From Romboutsia weinsteinii (GTDB taxonomy: Bacteria > Bacillota > Clostridia > Peptostreptococcales > Peptostreptococcaceae), in assembly GCF_002250835.2 (NCBI RefSeq), contig NZ_NOJY02000001.1, forward strand, positions 160,264 to 224,263: DNA of 64,000 nt, in the 5' to 3' direction. This document shows positions 36,222 to 44,827 of the stretch, one piece after another. The notes below the pieces were generated by a model. It did not search any database, had not been told where the DNA came from, and was given only the letters and a program-made list of their open reading frames with translations. The first letter of the stretch is position 1. Each line of letters begins with the position of its first letter. Position numbers and translations under genes: made by a program.

Positions 36222-39044
36222 ATGTCACAAGAAGTAATTAATAACTTAGTTGTAGAATTAGGTTTAGATAGTAAGGAATTTGAAAGTGGACTAAAGAATG
36301 TAAATAAAAGTACAAAACTATTAGAACAAAATTTCAATGGTGCTAAAAAGGCTTTAAATGTAGTTGAAAAAGACTTTGATAGTCTATCTAAAGTAATATC
36401 TAGTGGAGAAGGAGCAATACAGGCTTATTCTAAAAAGATAGATGCTTTAGGTGATGCGTACAAGGAGCAAGAAGGCAAGTTAAAAACATTTGTTAATAGA
36501 CAAAAAGAATTGCCAGATATAATATCAAAAGCTGAAATGAAATTGAAAGAACTAGAAAGTACATTAGGAAAATCTAGTGATGAATATAAGAAACAAGAAA
36601 ATAATTTAAAGACTTTAAAACAAGAATACGCAGGTATGGATAATACATTATCAAAAACTGTAAATTCAATGAGAAGTCTACAGAACCAAATACAACAGAC
36701 CGAAACCAAAATGGCTACAGCTGAAAATGAGGTTAAACAGTTTAGAAACGAATTGGAACAACTAGATAATGTTGACAATTCTAACCTATCATCTATGTTT
36801 GATGGTATTGATATAGGTGATTTTGCAGGCGAAATAGATGGTTTAAGTGGTGGTTTAGATTTATTATCCCTTGGAGCTAAAGGAGCAGGACTAGCATTAG
36901 CTGGTATATTTGTTGGTGCTGTCATAGATGGAGCAAAGGACTATGATAGATTACTAACAGACCTTAAAATAACAATGGGACTTACAGAAGAAAAAGCAGG
37001 TGATTTACAGAAAAAGATAATGTCATTTGCTGATGGTGGATATAACATAGAAAGTATAGCAGATGCTGTACAATTATTGAGTCAAAGATTTAATATGACA
37101 GATGGTGAAATGGAGAAAGTATCACAAGGTATGTCTGTATTAAATAAATATGGATATGAAACTAATGATATGGTTCGTTTCATTACTATGGCTTATGATA
37201 ATTGGGGAATGAGTGCAACAGATGCTATAGGTATGATAATCCGAGGACAGCAACAAGGTATGGATATAGCTGGTGATATGATGGATACATTCATAGAGTA
37301 TACACCAATATTCGGACAAATGGGAGTAGATGGTCAAGATGCATTTAATCTAATAAATTCAGCAATGTTAGCTACAGGAATGGACTCTGATAAAGTAGCT
37401 GATATGATGAAGGAACTTACATTAACTATTACTGATGGTTCTAAAGCAAGTGCTGAAGCATTAGATAGTGTAGGAATAGACGTAGATGATTTAACATCAA
37501 GGATAGATAGTGGTAAAATCACTATGTCAGATGCATTCAAAGAAGTATCAACAGCTATATTAGGTGTAGAAGATGAAACAGCTAGAGCAACAGCACTACA
37601 AGATATTTTTAAGGGAACTGTGGAATATGGTAACCAAAGTGTACTAGAAAGTTGGGTAGATGTAAAAGATGGTGCATTAGATACTAAAGGTGCTATAGAT
37701 GAAGTTACAACAGCATACGAAGGTTCTTATGAGGCATCACAACAAGATTTTAGTAATAGCTGGAATGAACTTAAGCAAACTATAGGTAGTGGAGTATTGC
37801 CTATTTTAACAACTGTTATGGACACTTTTAATCTATTATTTACAAGTGTAGGGCTAGGTGTAAGTAGCGTTGTTTTAAATGTTCAAACAATGGCTAATCA
37901 ATTAAAAGCATTTTTCCAAGAAATACAAATTGGTATTTTAGAAACATTTGTTGATAATCCAATTGCTGAAAAGTTATTCCCAGGTATGGAAGAAAGACTA
38001 GCAACAGCAAAAACACAGCACGAAGAAACTATAAATTACATTCAAGAGAATGAAAGAAAGTTAGCTGAAAATGCTAAAGCAAGTGATGAACTTTATAAAT
38101 CTAGTAAAGAACAAACTTTTAATGATACAAAGAATATAGCAGACCAAAAGACAAAAGAAACAGCTAATGTAATTGATACTAATACAAAAGATGGTGCTAA
38201 TAAAGCTAAATCTAATATGGATACTATGAAAAATGATGTAGAAAGTTCATTGTCTGGATTGGGAAATATAGCATTAACAGAAACAGGTGAAATACCAAAG
38301 GCTACACAACAGAACTTAAATACATCATCACAGATTATAAAACAATTTGGTAGTGATGCTTACAATGGTGTAAAAACTAGTTTTAGTAAGTTAGAGCAAT
38401 CAGCAAAACAATCTATGACTAATTTATATAATGGTGTATCTACTAGTATGTCCAAGACTAAGACTAATGTTATGCAAGATGCTACTACAATGTATAATCA
38501 ATCAAAGAAGAGTTTCACAGCTTTAGAACAATCAGCAAAAAGTTCTTTTAGTAGCTTATATAATGGATGTTCAAATTCTATGGAACAGCTGAAAAATAGC
38601 GTTTTAGCTGATTGGAATACTATGAAGAATACTATTAGTAAAGGTATAACAGGAAAAGTAACTGTAACTAGAACTAACATTACTCAAAATAAGACAGAGA
38701 AAGCATCTTTAGGACTTATGGAAAATGTAAATAGTAGTATGGCTACACTTGCAAGAGATACACAGGCAATAGATTTCTATGGTTCAACTTATAAAGCTAC
38801 ACCGACAGCATCAAAAGCAACTAAGAATGTAGAAAAGATGAATGATAGTTTATTAAAGGAAACACAACAACAAAATAAACTATTAACAGAATTATTAGGT
38901 GCAATAATGGCTGAAAGAACTACAGTTATTGAAAATAATATAACTTTAGATGGAAAGCAAATAGCTAGAGGGACAGCAAGGTATATGGAAACTGAAATAA
39001 ACACTATGAATAATAGAAAAGCAAGACTAGGTGGAGCTTTTTAA
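36222..39044 (+). CDS. Tail tape measure protein
   Basis: 940 aa. Long coiled coils at the N-terminus (residues 1-190), a hydrophobic segment (LSLGAKGAGLALAGIFVGAVIDGA, about 215-240), the TP901-type core with DMVRFITMAYDNWGMSATDAIGMI, and repeated amphipathic motifs (SKLEQSAKQSMTNLYNG, SFTALEQSAKSSFSSLYNG). The C-terminus NNRKARLGGAF is a typical end. Its length sets tail length. It is intact, yet no distal-tail or baseplate gene follows. Confidence 0.92.
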   Translation: MSQEVINNLVVELGLDSKEFESGLKNVNKSTKLLEQNFNGAKKALNVVEKDFDSLSKVISSGEGAIQAYSKKIDALGDAYKEQEGKLKTFVNRQKELPDIISKAEMKLKELESTLGKSSDEYKKQENNLKTLKQEYAGMDNTLSKTVNSMRSLQNQIQQTETKMATAENEVKQFRNELEQLDNVDNSNLSSMFDGIDIGDFAGEIDGLSGGLDLLSLGAKGAGLALAGIFVGAVIDGAKDYDRLLTDLKITMGLTEEKAGDLQKKIMSFADGGYNIESIADAVQLLSQRFNMTDGEMEKVSQGMSVLNKYGYETNDMVRFITMAYDNWGMSATDAIGMIIRGQQQGMDIAGDMMDTFIEYTPIFGQMGVDGQDAFNLINSAMLATGMDSDKVADMMKELTLTITDGSKASAEALDSVGIDVDDLTSRIDSGKITMSDAFKEVSTAILGVEDETARATALQDIFKGTVEYGNQSVLESWVDVKDGALDTKGAIDEVTTAYEGSYEASQQDFSNSWNELKQTIGSGVLPILTTVMDTFNLLFTSVGLGVSSVVLNVQTMANQLKAFFQEIQIGILETFVDNPIAEKLFPGMEERLATAKTQHEETINYIQENERKLAENAKASDELYKSSKEQTFNDTKNIADQKTKETANVIDTNTKDGANKAKSNMDTMKNDVESSLSGLGNIALTETGEIPKATQQNLNTSSQIIKQFGSDAYNGVKTSFSKLEQSAKQSMTNLYNGVSTSMSKTKTNVMQDATTMYNQSKKSFTALEQSAKSSFSSLYNGCSNSMEQLKNSVLADWNTMKNTISKGITGKVTVTRTNITQNKTEKASLGLMENVNSSMATLARDTQAIDFYGSTYKATPTASKATKNVEKMNDSLLKETQQQNKLLTELLGAIMAERTTVIENNITLDGKQIARGTARYMETEINTMNNRKARLGGAF

Positions 39045-39129
39045 AAATAAGGTAATATCAATATATATTGGTATTGCCTATTTTTTTTATATCAAATAAT
39101 AAAAAATAATGATATAATGAATATCTAAA

Positions 39130-39416
39130 GAAATCATAATCTAAGAGTGGTGGTTTCATATAGTCCTAGTTCCTACAGTAAGTAGGAAGGAGGTGAAACT
39201 ATATGGAGCTAATGACAAAGTTTATCATAGGTACATTAGGTACTATTGTAATTGGTTTAGTTACCAACTACATATTTGATAAAATAAAAAACCACTCTTC
39301 TAGTGCAAATAGAAAGAGTGGTACGACTATTGAACTTGATATAAAATTTAAGTTCAATAAAAAATAACTATATGAAACTATAGAAACCACACTCTATTCC
39401 ACTAGATTATGATTTC
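39130..39416. repeat. Long inverted repeat enclosing the small toxin-like gene
   Basis: 39130-39143 (GAAATCATAATCTA) is a perfect inverted match to 39403-39416, and AGAGTGGTGGTTTC / GTTTC...ATATAGT segments next to it also pair. The right arm runs into TTTTTTTATT, so it also ends transcription. The mRNA could fold end to end, as known for type I toxin mRNAs. Confidence 0.65.
39203..39367 (+). CDS. Type I toxin-like membrane peptide
   Basis: 54 aa: a single membrane helix (FIIGTLGTIVIGLVTNYIF), a basic stretch and the ending SGTTIELDIKFKFNKK. This hydrophobic-then-K/F-rich beta end resembles the small type I toxins found in Clostridioides difficile prophages and skin element. AGGAAGGAGGTG is a very strong ribosome site. 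The enclosing inverted repeat fits an RNA-controlled toxin. The antisense RNA itself is not proven. Confidence 0.6.
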   Translation: MELMTKFIIGTLGTIVIGLVTNYIFDKIKNHSSSANRKSGTTIELDIKFKFNKK

Positions 39417-39697
39417 TTTTTTTATTAATATTATTATAACACATATACATAAAAAATAAACAACGGAATTATGAATATAAAATTAAAATAACATATATAT
39501 TTTATAAAAAAGGTGATATTAGCACAATGTTGATATTGCCTTTTTAGTATAAATTACTCTTATATATATATAGAATTAAGTATAATTCAGATTGTACGTA
39601 CATATTGAAAATACTAGACTTTAGGTGGTTTTATGATATAATGTAATTAGAAATGCTGGGGGTCAATATTATGCAATATATATTATAGGAGGAGTAT

Positions 39698-40126
39698 ATG
39701 GACAATTACAGAAAGAGGTTTAACAAACTTATATCAGAGCTATCAGAGTATACATTTTTTGAGTTAAAAGGTTGGTTAGCACATCATTGTGCTGATATTA
39801 CAGATGGATTTGATGAAAATATGGATGATGAATATTTAGGGAAATTAAGGGAACATATTGATTATCTTGAAAAAGCATATGATATACAAAAAAATATTTT
39901 AAATGCTGGTGTAAATGAATTATCATCAATATTTGATTTTAATGAAGATGAAACTAATCATATCATATTTGAAAGTGTAGATGCTACACTAGAACATTTA
40001 AATGGACTATTTATAAAACAAGATATAATGACTATGGAAGTTACATATAAAGAAGTAGATGAAATAAGTAAAAGAGATATGGAAATGCTGTCAGATTTTA
40101 TAGATAATGTTAGTATTACAAATTAA
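39698..40126 (+). CDS. Unknown 142-aa acidic protein
   Basis: 142 aa, acidic and helical, ATG after TAGGAGGAGT. ELSEYTFFELKGWLAHHCADITDGFDENMDDEYLGKLREHI; no motif recognised. A TATAAT box (near 39636) and a promoter-like region precede it. It stands alone between the toxin-like gene and the palindromes. Confidence 0.5.
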   Translation: MDNYRKRFNKLISELSEYTFFELKGWLAHHCADITDGFDENMDDEYLGKLREHIDYLEKAYDIQKNILNAGVNELSSIFDFNEDETNHIIFESVDATLEHLNGLFIKQDIMTMEVTYKEVDEISKRDMEMLSDFIDNVSITN

Positions 40127-40175
40127 ATAAAATTATCTTTTTATTTTAGAAAATATATTTTGATTTATTATAGTT

Positions 40176-40233
40176 TATAGTGCATTTGCTGAAATATAAA
40201 ACAAATATATTATAGGTCACAAAATACACTATA
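40176..40233. repeat. 58-bp palindrome
   Basis: TATAGTGCATTTGCTGAAATATA pairs imperfectly with the right arm ending CACTATA. It shares the CTGAAATATA...TATAGGTCA interior with the next palindrome, so the two are related. Confidence 0.6.
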
Positions 40234-40298
40234 ATTAACATCCATTTACTGAAATATAAATTAAAATTAACTATAGGTCAGAATATGGATGTTAATTA
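40232..40298. repeat. 67-bp palindrome, right border of the structural cassette
   Basis: Arms TAATTAACATCCA and TGGATGTTAATTA. Its left 27 nt are a perfect inverted copy of 27088-27114, 13 kb away. With the terminator at 40432 it repeats the border module seen at 27 kb. Confidence 0.7.
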
Positions 40299-40413
40299 TA
40301 ATATAAAAAATGTCTGTAAGACATAATAAATACTTTAATAAAATTATATTATATTTATGATATGTTACCGACATTTTTATATCCATATTATAAACTAACA
40401 TATGAAATAATTA

Positions 40414-40465
40414 ACGGTCTGTGCTTGACACAGACCAAGTCACAGCTTTAGCTGTGGCTATTTTT
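40414..40465 (+). terminator. Hairpin plus terminator, copy 2
   Basis: GGTCTGTG-CTTGA-CACAGACC, then AGTCACAGC-TTTA-GCTGTGGCT and ATTTTTTTTG. The second hairpin equals that at 27156-27176. The bases from 40466 to 40597 contain no gene. Confidence 0.8.
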
Positions 40466-40597
40466 TTTGTTTAATATATATAGGTAATTAAGGTAACCTA
40501 TTATTTTAAAAGTTTCGTTCGTTACCACTACGCTTCGCTACGTACTCCACTTCACATTGTTTATGGTAAGAATAAAAATAAATGAAGAGGTGAAGTA

Positions 40598-40888
40598 TTG
40601 AATAATTTAGAAGTTGGTATGTGGCTGATGGTGTCTAATGCAAATAATGAAATTGATATTATAAATCATATATATACTTATGAATACTCTAAGAATGAAT
40701 TAACAAATCTTTTAAAAATCAGATATAAACATAGTCCTTATATGATGCTTATAGACAAGAACTATGTAAATGATTTTAAGTTGATTAGTTCTACAGAAAG
40801 ATTTAAGAATATAGATTATAAAACACTAGATTGTGGTGTGAACTATATGAAACTAGACGGAGATATAATATACAAAGGAGATAAATAA
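40598..40888 (+). CDS. Unknown 96-aa protein
   Basis: 96 aa beginning at a TTG with AGAGGTGAAG upstream. NNLEVGMWLMVSNANNEIDIINHIYTYEYSKNELTNLLKIRYK suggests a small beta barrel. No motif recognised. One base separates it from the next gene, so they are cotranscribed. Confidence 0.5.
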   Translation: MNNLEVGMWLMVSNANNEIDIINHIYTYEYSKNELTNLLKIRYKHSPYMMLIDKNYVNDFKLISSTERFKNIDYKTLDCGVNYMKLDGDIIYKGDK

Positions 40889-40889
40889 T

Positions 40890-41261
40890 ATGAAATTAAT
40901 AAGAAAAGGAATATTGCCTAAAGAGCATATAATCAATGTGGGAGAAATAGAAGAGTTATTAAATATAGAAATCAACAATATATATAAATGCCTTATAGAC
41001 TTAGAGAATGGTAGAGTAGGTATTATAAATATGTTTTATAATATAAACCTTGATTGTATTCATATACAAGTACAAGAATTAGGTATTTTAACTAATAATA
41101 TTTTCATAGAGCAAGATTATTTATCCAATGAAGGTGAATTTGGATTACAGATAAGTGCTAGTAATGATAATTATGAATACTATGAAAAATATAAATTATT
41201 TATAAATGAAATGATATTTGAAATTTATAAAAATAATGAAAAGGTAGAAGAACCAGCATAA
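40890..41261 (+). CDS. Unknown 123-aa protein
   Basis: 123 aa, ATG after AAAGGAGATAAAT. A beta/alpha pattern with no recognisable motif. Ends just before a weak hairpin (AACCAGCATAATTAGCTGGTTC) with TTTTTAT, a terminator. Confidence 0.5.
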   Translation: MKLIRKGILPKEHIINVGEIEELLNIEINNIYKCLIDLENGRVGIINMFYNINLDCIHIQVQELGILTNNIFIEQDYLSNEGEFGLQISASNDNYEYYEKYKLFINEMIFEIYKNNEKVEEPA

Positions 41262-41290
41262 TTAGCTGGTTCTTTTTATATGGAGAAATA

Positions 41291-41467
41291 ATGAATTTAG
41301 ATGAAATATACAAGGAAGAAACATCCCATAGAAGAAAGCAAGAAAGAAAAGAAAAATATAAAACTATAGATTATCTTGATACTTATGATGAAAGTGCTGA
41401 TAAAAGAAATATCAATAGATTTAATGCTAAATATTATGATACTTATGAAAATAAATTTATAGATTAG
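41291..41467 (+). CDS. 58-aa charged protein
   Basis: MNLDEIYKEETSHRRKQERKEKYK then TIDYLDTYDESADKRN; highly charged, probably disordered or coiled. GGAGAAATA precedes the ATG. Between the operon ends and the next gene (13 bp). Confidence 0.45.
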   Translation: MNLDEIYKEETSHRRKQERKEKYKTIDYLDTYDESADKRNINRFNAKYYDTYENKFID

Positions 41468-41480
41468 GAGATTAAAGAGA

Positions 41481-41972
41481 ATGAAAAGAAAATTAAAAAA
41501 GGTTACACCATATTGTTATAAGAGAGTTTTTGACTTAACTATGTTTAATAAGGAACTATTAAAATGTTATTCATTAGAACAAGCTAAATATTACTATATT
41601 GGTTCAAGTAATATAGGGACTAGAGATAGAAATAATAGATGGAAAAGCCATATTGTAGCTAGATATTCTATAGATAGAAATATATTAGATTTTATAACTA
41701 AATATAGAATGTTTCTTGAAGAGCAAAGTGATATGAATGCTAAAGAAATAGATAAATTACTATTTAATACATTAGAGATAGTATCACAGCATCAATCAAT
41801 AGAAAATAGTAAAATATTTGAAAGTGACTTAATAGGTTATTATCAAATCTTACAAGCTACTAATGAAACTAGAAGTATAAAAGATAAAATTTTTATATTA
41901 AATAGTAGAGGTTCAAGTGTGAAAATCAAAGATGAAAAAGTAAAATTTAAGAGAAAATTATTCTTAGATTAA
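41481..41972 (+). CDS. GIY-YIG-like protein (tentative)
   Basis: 163 aa. The stretch KYYYIGSSNIGTRDRNNRWKSHIVARYS resembles the second half of the GIY-YIG nuclease core (YIGSS, conserved Arg, then His). The first GIY half is not clear (CYKRVFDL), so it may be divergent or inactive. AGGAGATTAAAGAG precedes the ATG. It lies directly upstream of the origin-like region. Confidence 0.4.
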   Translation: MKRKLKKVTPYCYKRVFDLTMFNKELLKCYSLEQAKYYYIGSSNIGTRDRNNRWKSHIVARYSIDRNILDFITKYRMFLEEQSDMNAKEIDKLLFNTLEIVSQHQSIENSKIFESDLIGYYQILQATNETRSIKDKIFILNSRGSSVKIKDEKVKFKRKLFLD

Positions 41973-41973
41973 T

Positions 41974-42135
41974 TGTGGAAAAGTCTGTGGATAAAATGTT
42001 AATAATTTAAATGGATGAAGTACCTTAGTTTTCATAAATCCGAAAACTGGGGTAATTCATATACCATTATTTTGGGTAAATGATTATCCGAAAGCTGGGG
42101 TAACTACAAGTACTAATATAATTACTAATACAAGT
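41974..42135. other. Candidate replication origin
   Basis: TGTGGATAA (41986-41994) is a perfect DnaA-box consensus, with a degenerate TGTGGAAAA just before it. The direct repeat ATCCGAAAACTGGGGTAA (42038-42055) recurs with one change at 42086-42103, 48 bp apart; TACAAGTACTA also occurs twice (near 42106 and 42130). Gene-free and next to a replication-type HTH gene. Confidence 0.5.
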
Positions 42136-42152
42136 ACTATATTAAATAAAAA

Positions 42153-42177
42153 AAGAGTGACTTTTGAAATCACTCTT
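42153..42177 (-). terminator. Terminator of the RHH gene
   Basis: AAGAGTGA and TCACTCTT form a stem around CTTTTGAAA; on the minus strand it overlaps the stop of the RHH gene and is followed by TTTTTTTATTT. Confidence 0.7.
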
Positions 42178-42340
42178 AAAGTTCAATCTTATATTTAGAT
42201 TTTAAATATTCAACTATAGCATTTACTATGAAATTAGAAACCTTTCTATTTTCTAGTTGAGCATACTCTTTTATAAGTTGATGTAGTTCTTTAGTAACAG
42301 TTATACCTAATCTATCATTTTTAGTTCTATCGACAGCCAT
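42176..42340 (-). CDS. Ribbon-helix-helix regulator, minus strand
   Basis: 54 aa: DRLGITVTKELHQLIKEYAQLENRKVSNFIVNAIVEYLKSKY, a clear ribbon-helix-helix domain. GGAGG (minus strand) precedes the ATG. It is the only convincing minus-strand gene in the element and diverges from the replication-type gene, so it probably binds the AAGTGTTGTTACTTA repeats between them. It may act as a copy-number or partition regulator. Confidence 0.7.
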   Translation of the reverse strand: MAVDRTKNDRLGITVTKELHQLIKEYAQLENRKVSNFIVNAIVEYLKSKYKIEL

Positions 42341-42385
42341 ATTAATATTCCTCCATAAAAATAATTATAATTTATTATACCACAT

Positions 42386-42481
42386 AAGTGTTGTGATTTA
42401 AACACTTTCAGTAGTTAAAATTAATAAAGTGTTGTTACTTAACAAAAAAGTATTGCAAAGTGTTGTTACTTATAATATAAT
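42386..42481 (+). promoter_or_regulatory. Repeat-bearing promoter of the replication/partition operon
   Basis: Three 15-bp repeats: AAGTGTTGTGATTTA (42386-42400), AAGTGTTGTTACTTA (42427-42441 and 42458-42472). TTGCAA (42453-42458) and TATAAT (42476-42481), 17 bp apart, bracket the third repeat. This is the layout of an RHH operator or a parC centromere. Confidence 0.6.
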
Positions 42482-42519
42482 CTATTTATAGATTGAAACA
42501 GCAAAGGTGGTGAACAACA

Positions 42520-43155
42520 ATGAGTTATACAGTAATAGATAATGAAATATTTGAAGATAAAAATTTAAAGCATACTGAATTTAGAGTTTTAGCATATCTA
42601 ATAAGAAATTACAACGCATCAATGGGATATTCATTTCCAACTAGAGAACAGATAATCACATCTTGCAAAATGAATAAAGATACAGTAGGTAGTGTACTTA
42701 AGAGTTTAGAAGAAAAAGGTTATATAACTAGAAAAAATAATCCTTCTAAGTCTGGAAGAAATACGATTTATTTAATACATAAGTATTTAGTTGTTGAGGA
42801 AAGTTCACCAGCAAAACCTGTAAAGACAACAGAAGAACCTACAGTAGAAAAAGTACATAAAGATGAACAAGAAACAGAAGAGTTGATAAAAAAATTCTAT
42901 GCAGGTGAAATAGAGATACAAGAACAAACGGAGCAAGAGGAATTAAAAGAAAAAATAGACGTATTCCAAGCTCATTTAAGTAGAGAAGTAAGTCATAATC
43001 TAATAGTTATAATAAAAGATTTAGATTGGGATGAAATAGTAAATGCAGATATGCAAATAAATACAAATAAAAAAGAAGATTATTGCACAGAGAAGTACAT
43101 AATAAATGCAATTTATGATAATAAAAAAACACCAAAATTAAAACTAGTAAAATAA
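42520..43155 (+). CDS. Helix-turn-helix replication-type protein
   Basis: 211 aa. Residues 1-80 form a winged helix of the HTH_36 kind (FEDKNLKHTEFRVLAYLIRNYNASMGYSFPTREQIITSCKMNKDTVGSVLKSLEEKGYITRKNN), used by plasmid and phage replication initiators. The rest is acidic and helical with no ATPase motif. AAAGGTGGTG precedes the ATG. It follows the origin-like region and is the first gene of the operon with ParM/ParR, so a replication role is likely, not proven. Confidence 0.65.
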   Translation: MSYTVIDNEIFEDKNLKHTEFRVLAYLIRNYNASMGYSFPTREQIITSCKMNKDTVGSVLKSLEEKGYITRKNNPSKSGRNTIYLIHKYLVVEESSPAKPVKTTEEPTVEKVHKDEQETEELIKKFYAGEIEIQEQTEQEELKEKIDVFQAHLSREVSHNLIVIIKDLDWDEIVNADMQINTNKKEDYCTEKYIINAIYDNKKTPKLKLVK

Positions 43156-43172
43156 AAGGAGATTGAGTAATT

Positions 43173-44051
43173 ATGTGTAAAACAGTAGATTTAGGAAATG
43201 GAAACTATAAATTATTAGCAGGGGATAAAAGAATAATGGATTGTAGCTATGTACAAGAAGTACAAGATACAGCATTTGGAGCGTGGCAAGTAAATGGAAA
43301 ACACTATTTATTTGGTCAAAATGCAAAATCAAAAGTAGATACAAATAAGATAACAGAAAATAAAAAAGCATTATTAGGTAGAATTTTATATCCAATAACA
43401 GAAGATAAAGAAGTAACAGATATAAATGTATTAATGCCATTGAGTTTATATTTTGATAAACAAAATAGAGAAGATTTCCAAAAGTTATTAGCTGGAAATT
43501 ATAAAGTATCTAATGATAATGGAGCAACTAAGAGTTTTAAAATCAAATCAGTAGATGTATATCCAGAGAGTTTCAGTAGTTTAATGACAAAGCCAGAACT
43601 ATTAAAAGAACCAATATATCTAATAGATATGGGAAATTATGATGTATCTATGGTTTATGTTAATAAAACACCAGACCAAAATAAACTATATACAGATGTA
43701 AAAGGAATGGCTATAGTGTACAAGGAGCTTTCAAGAGTTCTAACAAGTAAAATGAGAAGGACAATAGATGAAGGTAATACAAAATTATTACTAGATAAAT
43801 ATGACACGTTACCAGAAGATATAAAAGTAGTTATAGATACTTTTATGAATGATTATATACAAACTAATATATACGATAGATTAGATGAAATACAATATGA
43901 TGATTTAATCCATAGAGTAATAATGACAGGTGGAGGTAGTGTAGCACTAAAAAGATGGCTTAGAGAAGATGTGTTTATATTAGATGATGCTTTATTTAGT
44001 AATGTTGAAGGTGCAAAAATAGTAGCAACACGTAAGAAGGGAGCTAAATAA
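43173..44051 (+). CDS. ParM-like actin ATPase (plasmid segregation)
   Basis: 292 aa actin fold: phosphate 1 loop VDLGNGNYKLL at the N-terminus, phosphate 2 loop IDMGNYDVSMV (D152), adenosine motif MTGGGSVALKRWL (251-263). It is most like ParM/Alp-type bacterial actins of plasmids and large phages. Such proteins polymerise to push DNA copies apart with an adaptor, and the next gene provides a suitable RHH adaptor. AAAGGAGATTGAG precedes the ATG. Confidence 0.85.
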   Translation: MCKTVDLGNGNYKLLAGDKRIMDCSYVQEVQDTAFGAWQVNGKHYLFGQNAKSKVDTNKITENKKALLGRILYPITEDKEVTDINVLMPLSLYFDKQNREDFQKLLAGNYKVSNDNGATKSFKIKSVDVYPESFSSLMTKPELLKEPIYLIDMGNYDVSMVYVNKTPDQNKLYTDVKGMAIVYKELSRVLTSKMRRTIDEGNTKLLLDKYDTLPEDIKVVIDTFMNDYIQTNIYDRLDEIQYDDLIHRVIMTGGGSVALKRWLREDVFILDDALFSNVEGAKIVATRKKGAK

Positions 44052-44052
44052 T

Positions 44053-44352
44053 ATGTCTAAACCAGATAAGGTACAAGTTAAGTTAATATTTGAAGGAGAT
44101 ATGCTAAAAGTATTACAAGATATATGTGAAGAAGAGTGTCGCTCAATCACACAACAAGTTCAATATATAGTTAAAAAATATCTCAAAGATGATTTAAATA
44201 AACTAAAAGTTAGTGATAGCAGAGAATGTAATTCAATGGTTCAAGATACTATCAAAGAAGAACCACAACAAACTATAGATGATAGTAAGGAACTTATAGA
44301 AGATAATAAAGAACAATCAATAGATGATGATATAATGGATTTTTTTAATTAA
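44053..44352 (+). CDS. ParR-like ribbon-helix-helix adaptor
   Basis: 99 aa, one base after the ParM-like gene. The N-terminal half (KVQVKLIFEGDMLKVLQDICEEECRSITQQVQYIVKKYLKD) is a ribbon-helix-helix domain; the rest is an acidic, flexible tail ending DDDIMDFFN, a possible filament-contacting peptide as in ParR proteins. Together they look like a type II partition system. Confidence 0.7.
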   Translation: MSKPDKVQVKLIFEGDMLKVLQDICEEECRSITQQVQYIVKKYLKDDLNKLKVSDSRECNSMVQDTIKEEPQQTIDDSKELIEDNKEQSIDDDIMDFFN

Positions 44353-44395
44353 TGGCTGGTGGAATACTAGCCTTTTTATATTGGAGGAAAACACA

Positions 44396-44752
44396 ATGAT
44401 ATATGCTAAAAATATGAACATATATGATAATCATATAGATAACTTTAGATATAAACATCAATTAGAACAAGATAAAAAATACAAGTTACCATATATGGAG
44501 CAACACGGTTTTAGAAGAGAAAAATTTATAATAGATGATGTTATAGAAGATGTTTATTTATCGACTTGGAACTTTAGAATTAGAAACATAGATGATAAAA
44601 AAATTAAAGTTTCAATAATGGAATATCCGAATAGTTATGTATTAATGATAAGCTGGTGGATATATGGAAATCCAATTACAAAATTCTATGAGGGATTAGA
44701 CCATATACCAACTTGGGATGAAATAGAAAAAATAGTAAAAAGTGATTTTTAA
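44396..44752 (+). CDS. Unknown 118-aa protein
   Basis: 118 aa from ATG 44396, chosen because TTGGAGGAAA sits before it (an in-frame TTG at 44381 lies inside the ribosome site). Mixed alpha/beta, Trp/Tyr rich (MISWWIYGNPITKFYEGLDHIPTWDEIEKI). No motif known. A GCAGGTGAATATTTACCTGC terminator follows. Confidence 0.5.
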   Translation: MIYAKNMNIYDNHIDNFRYKHQLEQDKKYKLPYMEQHGFRREKFIIDDVIEDVYLSTWNFRIRNIDDKKIKVSIMEYPNSYVLMISWWIYGNPITKFYEGLDHIPTWDEIEKIVKSDF

Positions 44753-44754
44753 AA

Positions 44755-44782
44755 GCAGGTGAATATTTACCTGCTTTTTATT
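44755..44782 (+). terminator. Terminator before the methyltransferase gene
   Basis: GCAGGTGAATATTTACCTGC is a near-perfect hairpin followed by TTTTTATT. Confidence 0.8.
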
Positions 44783-44827
44783 ATGCAAAAAATTCAATAA
44801 TTAATTTATGAAAATATGGAGGAAACA

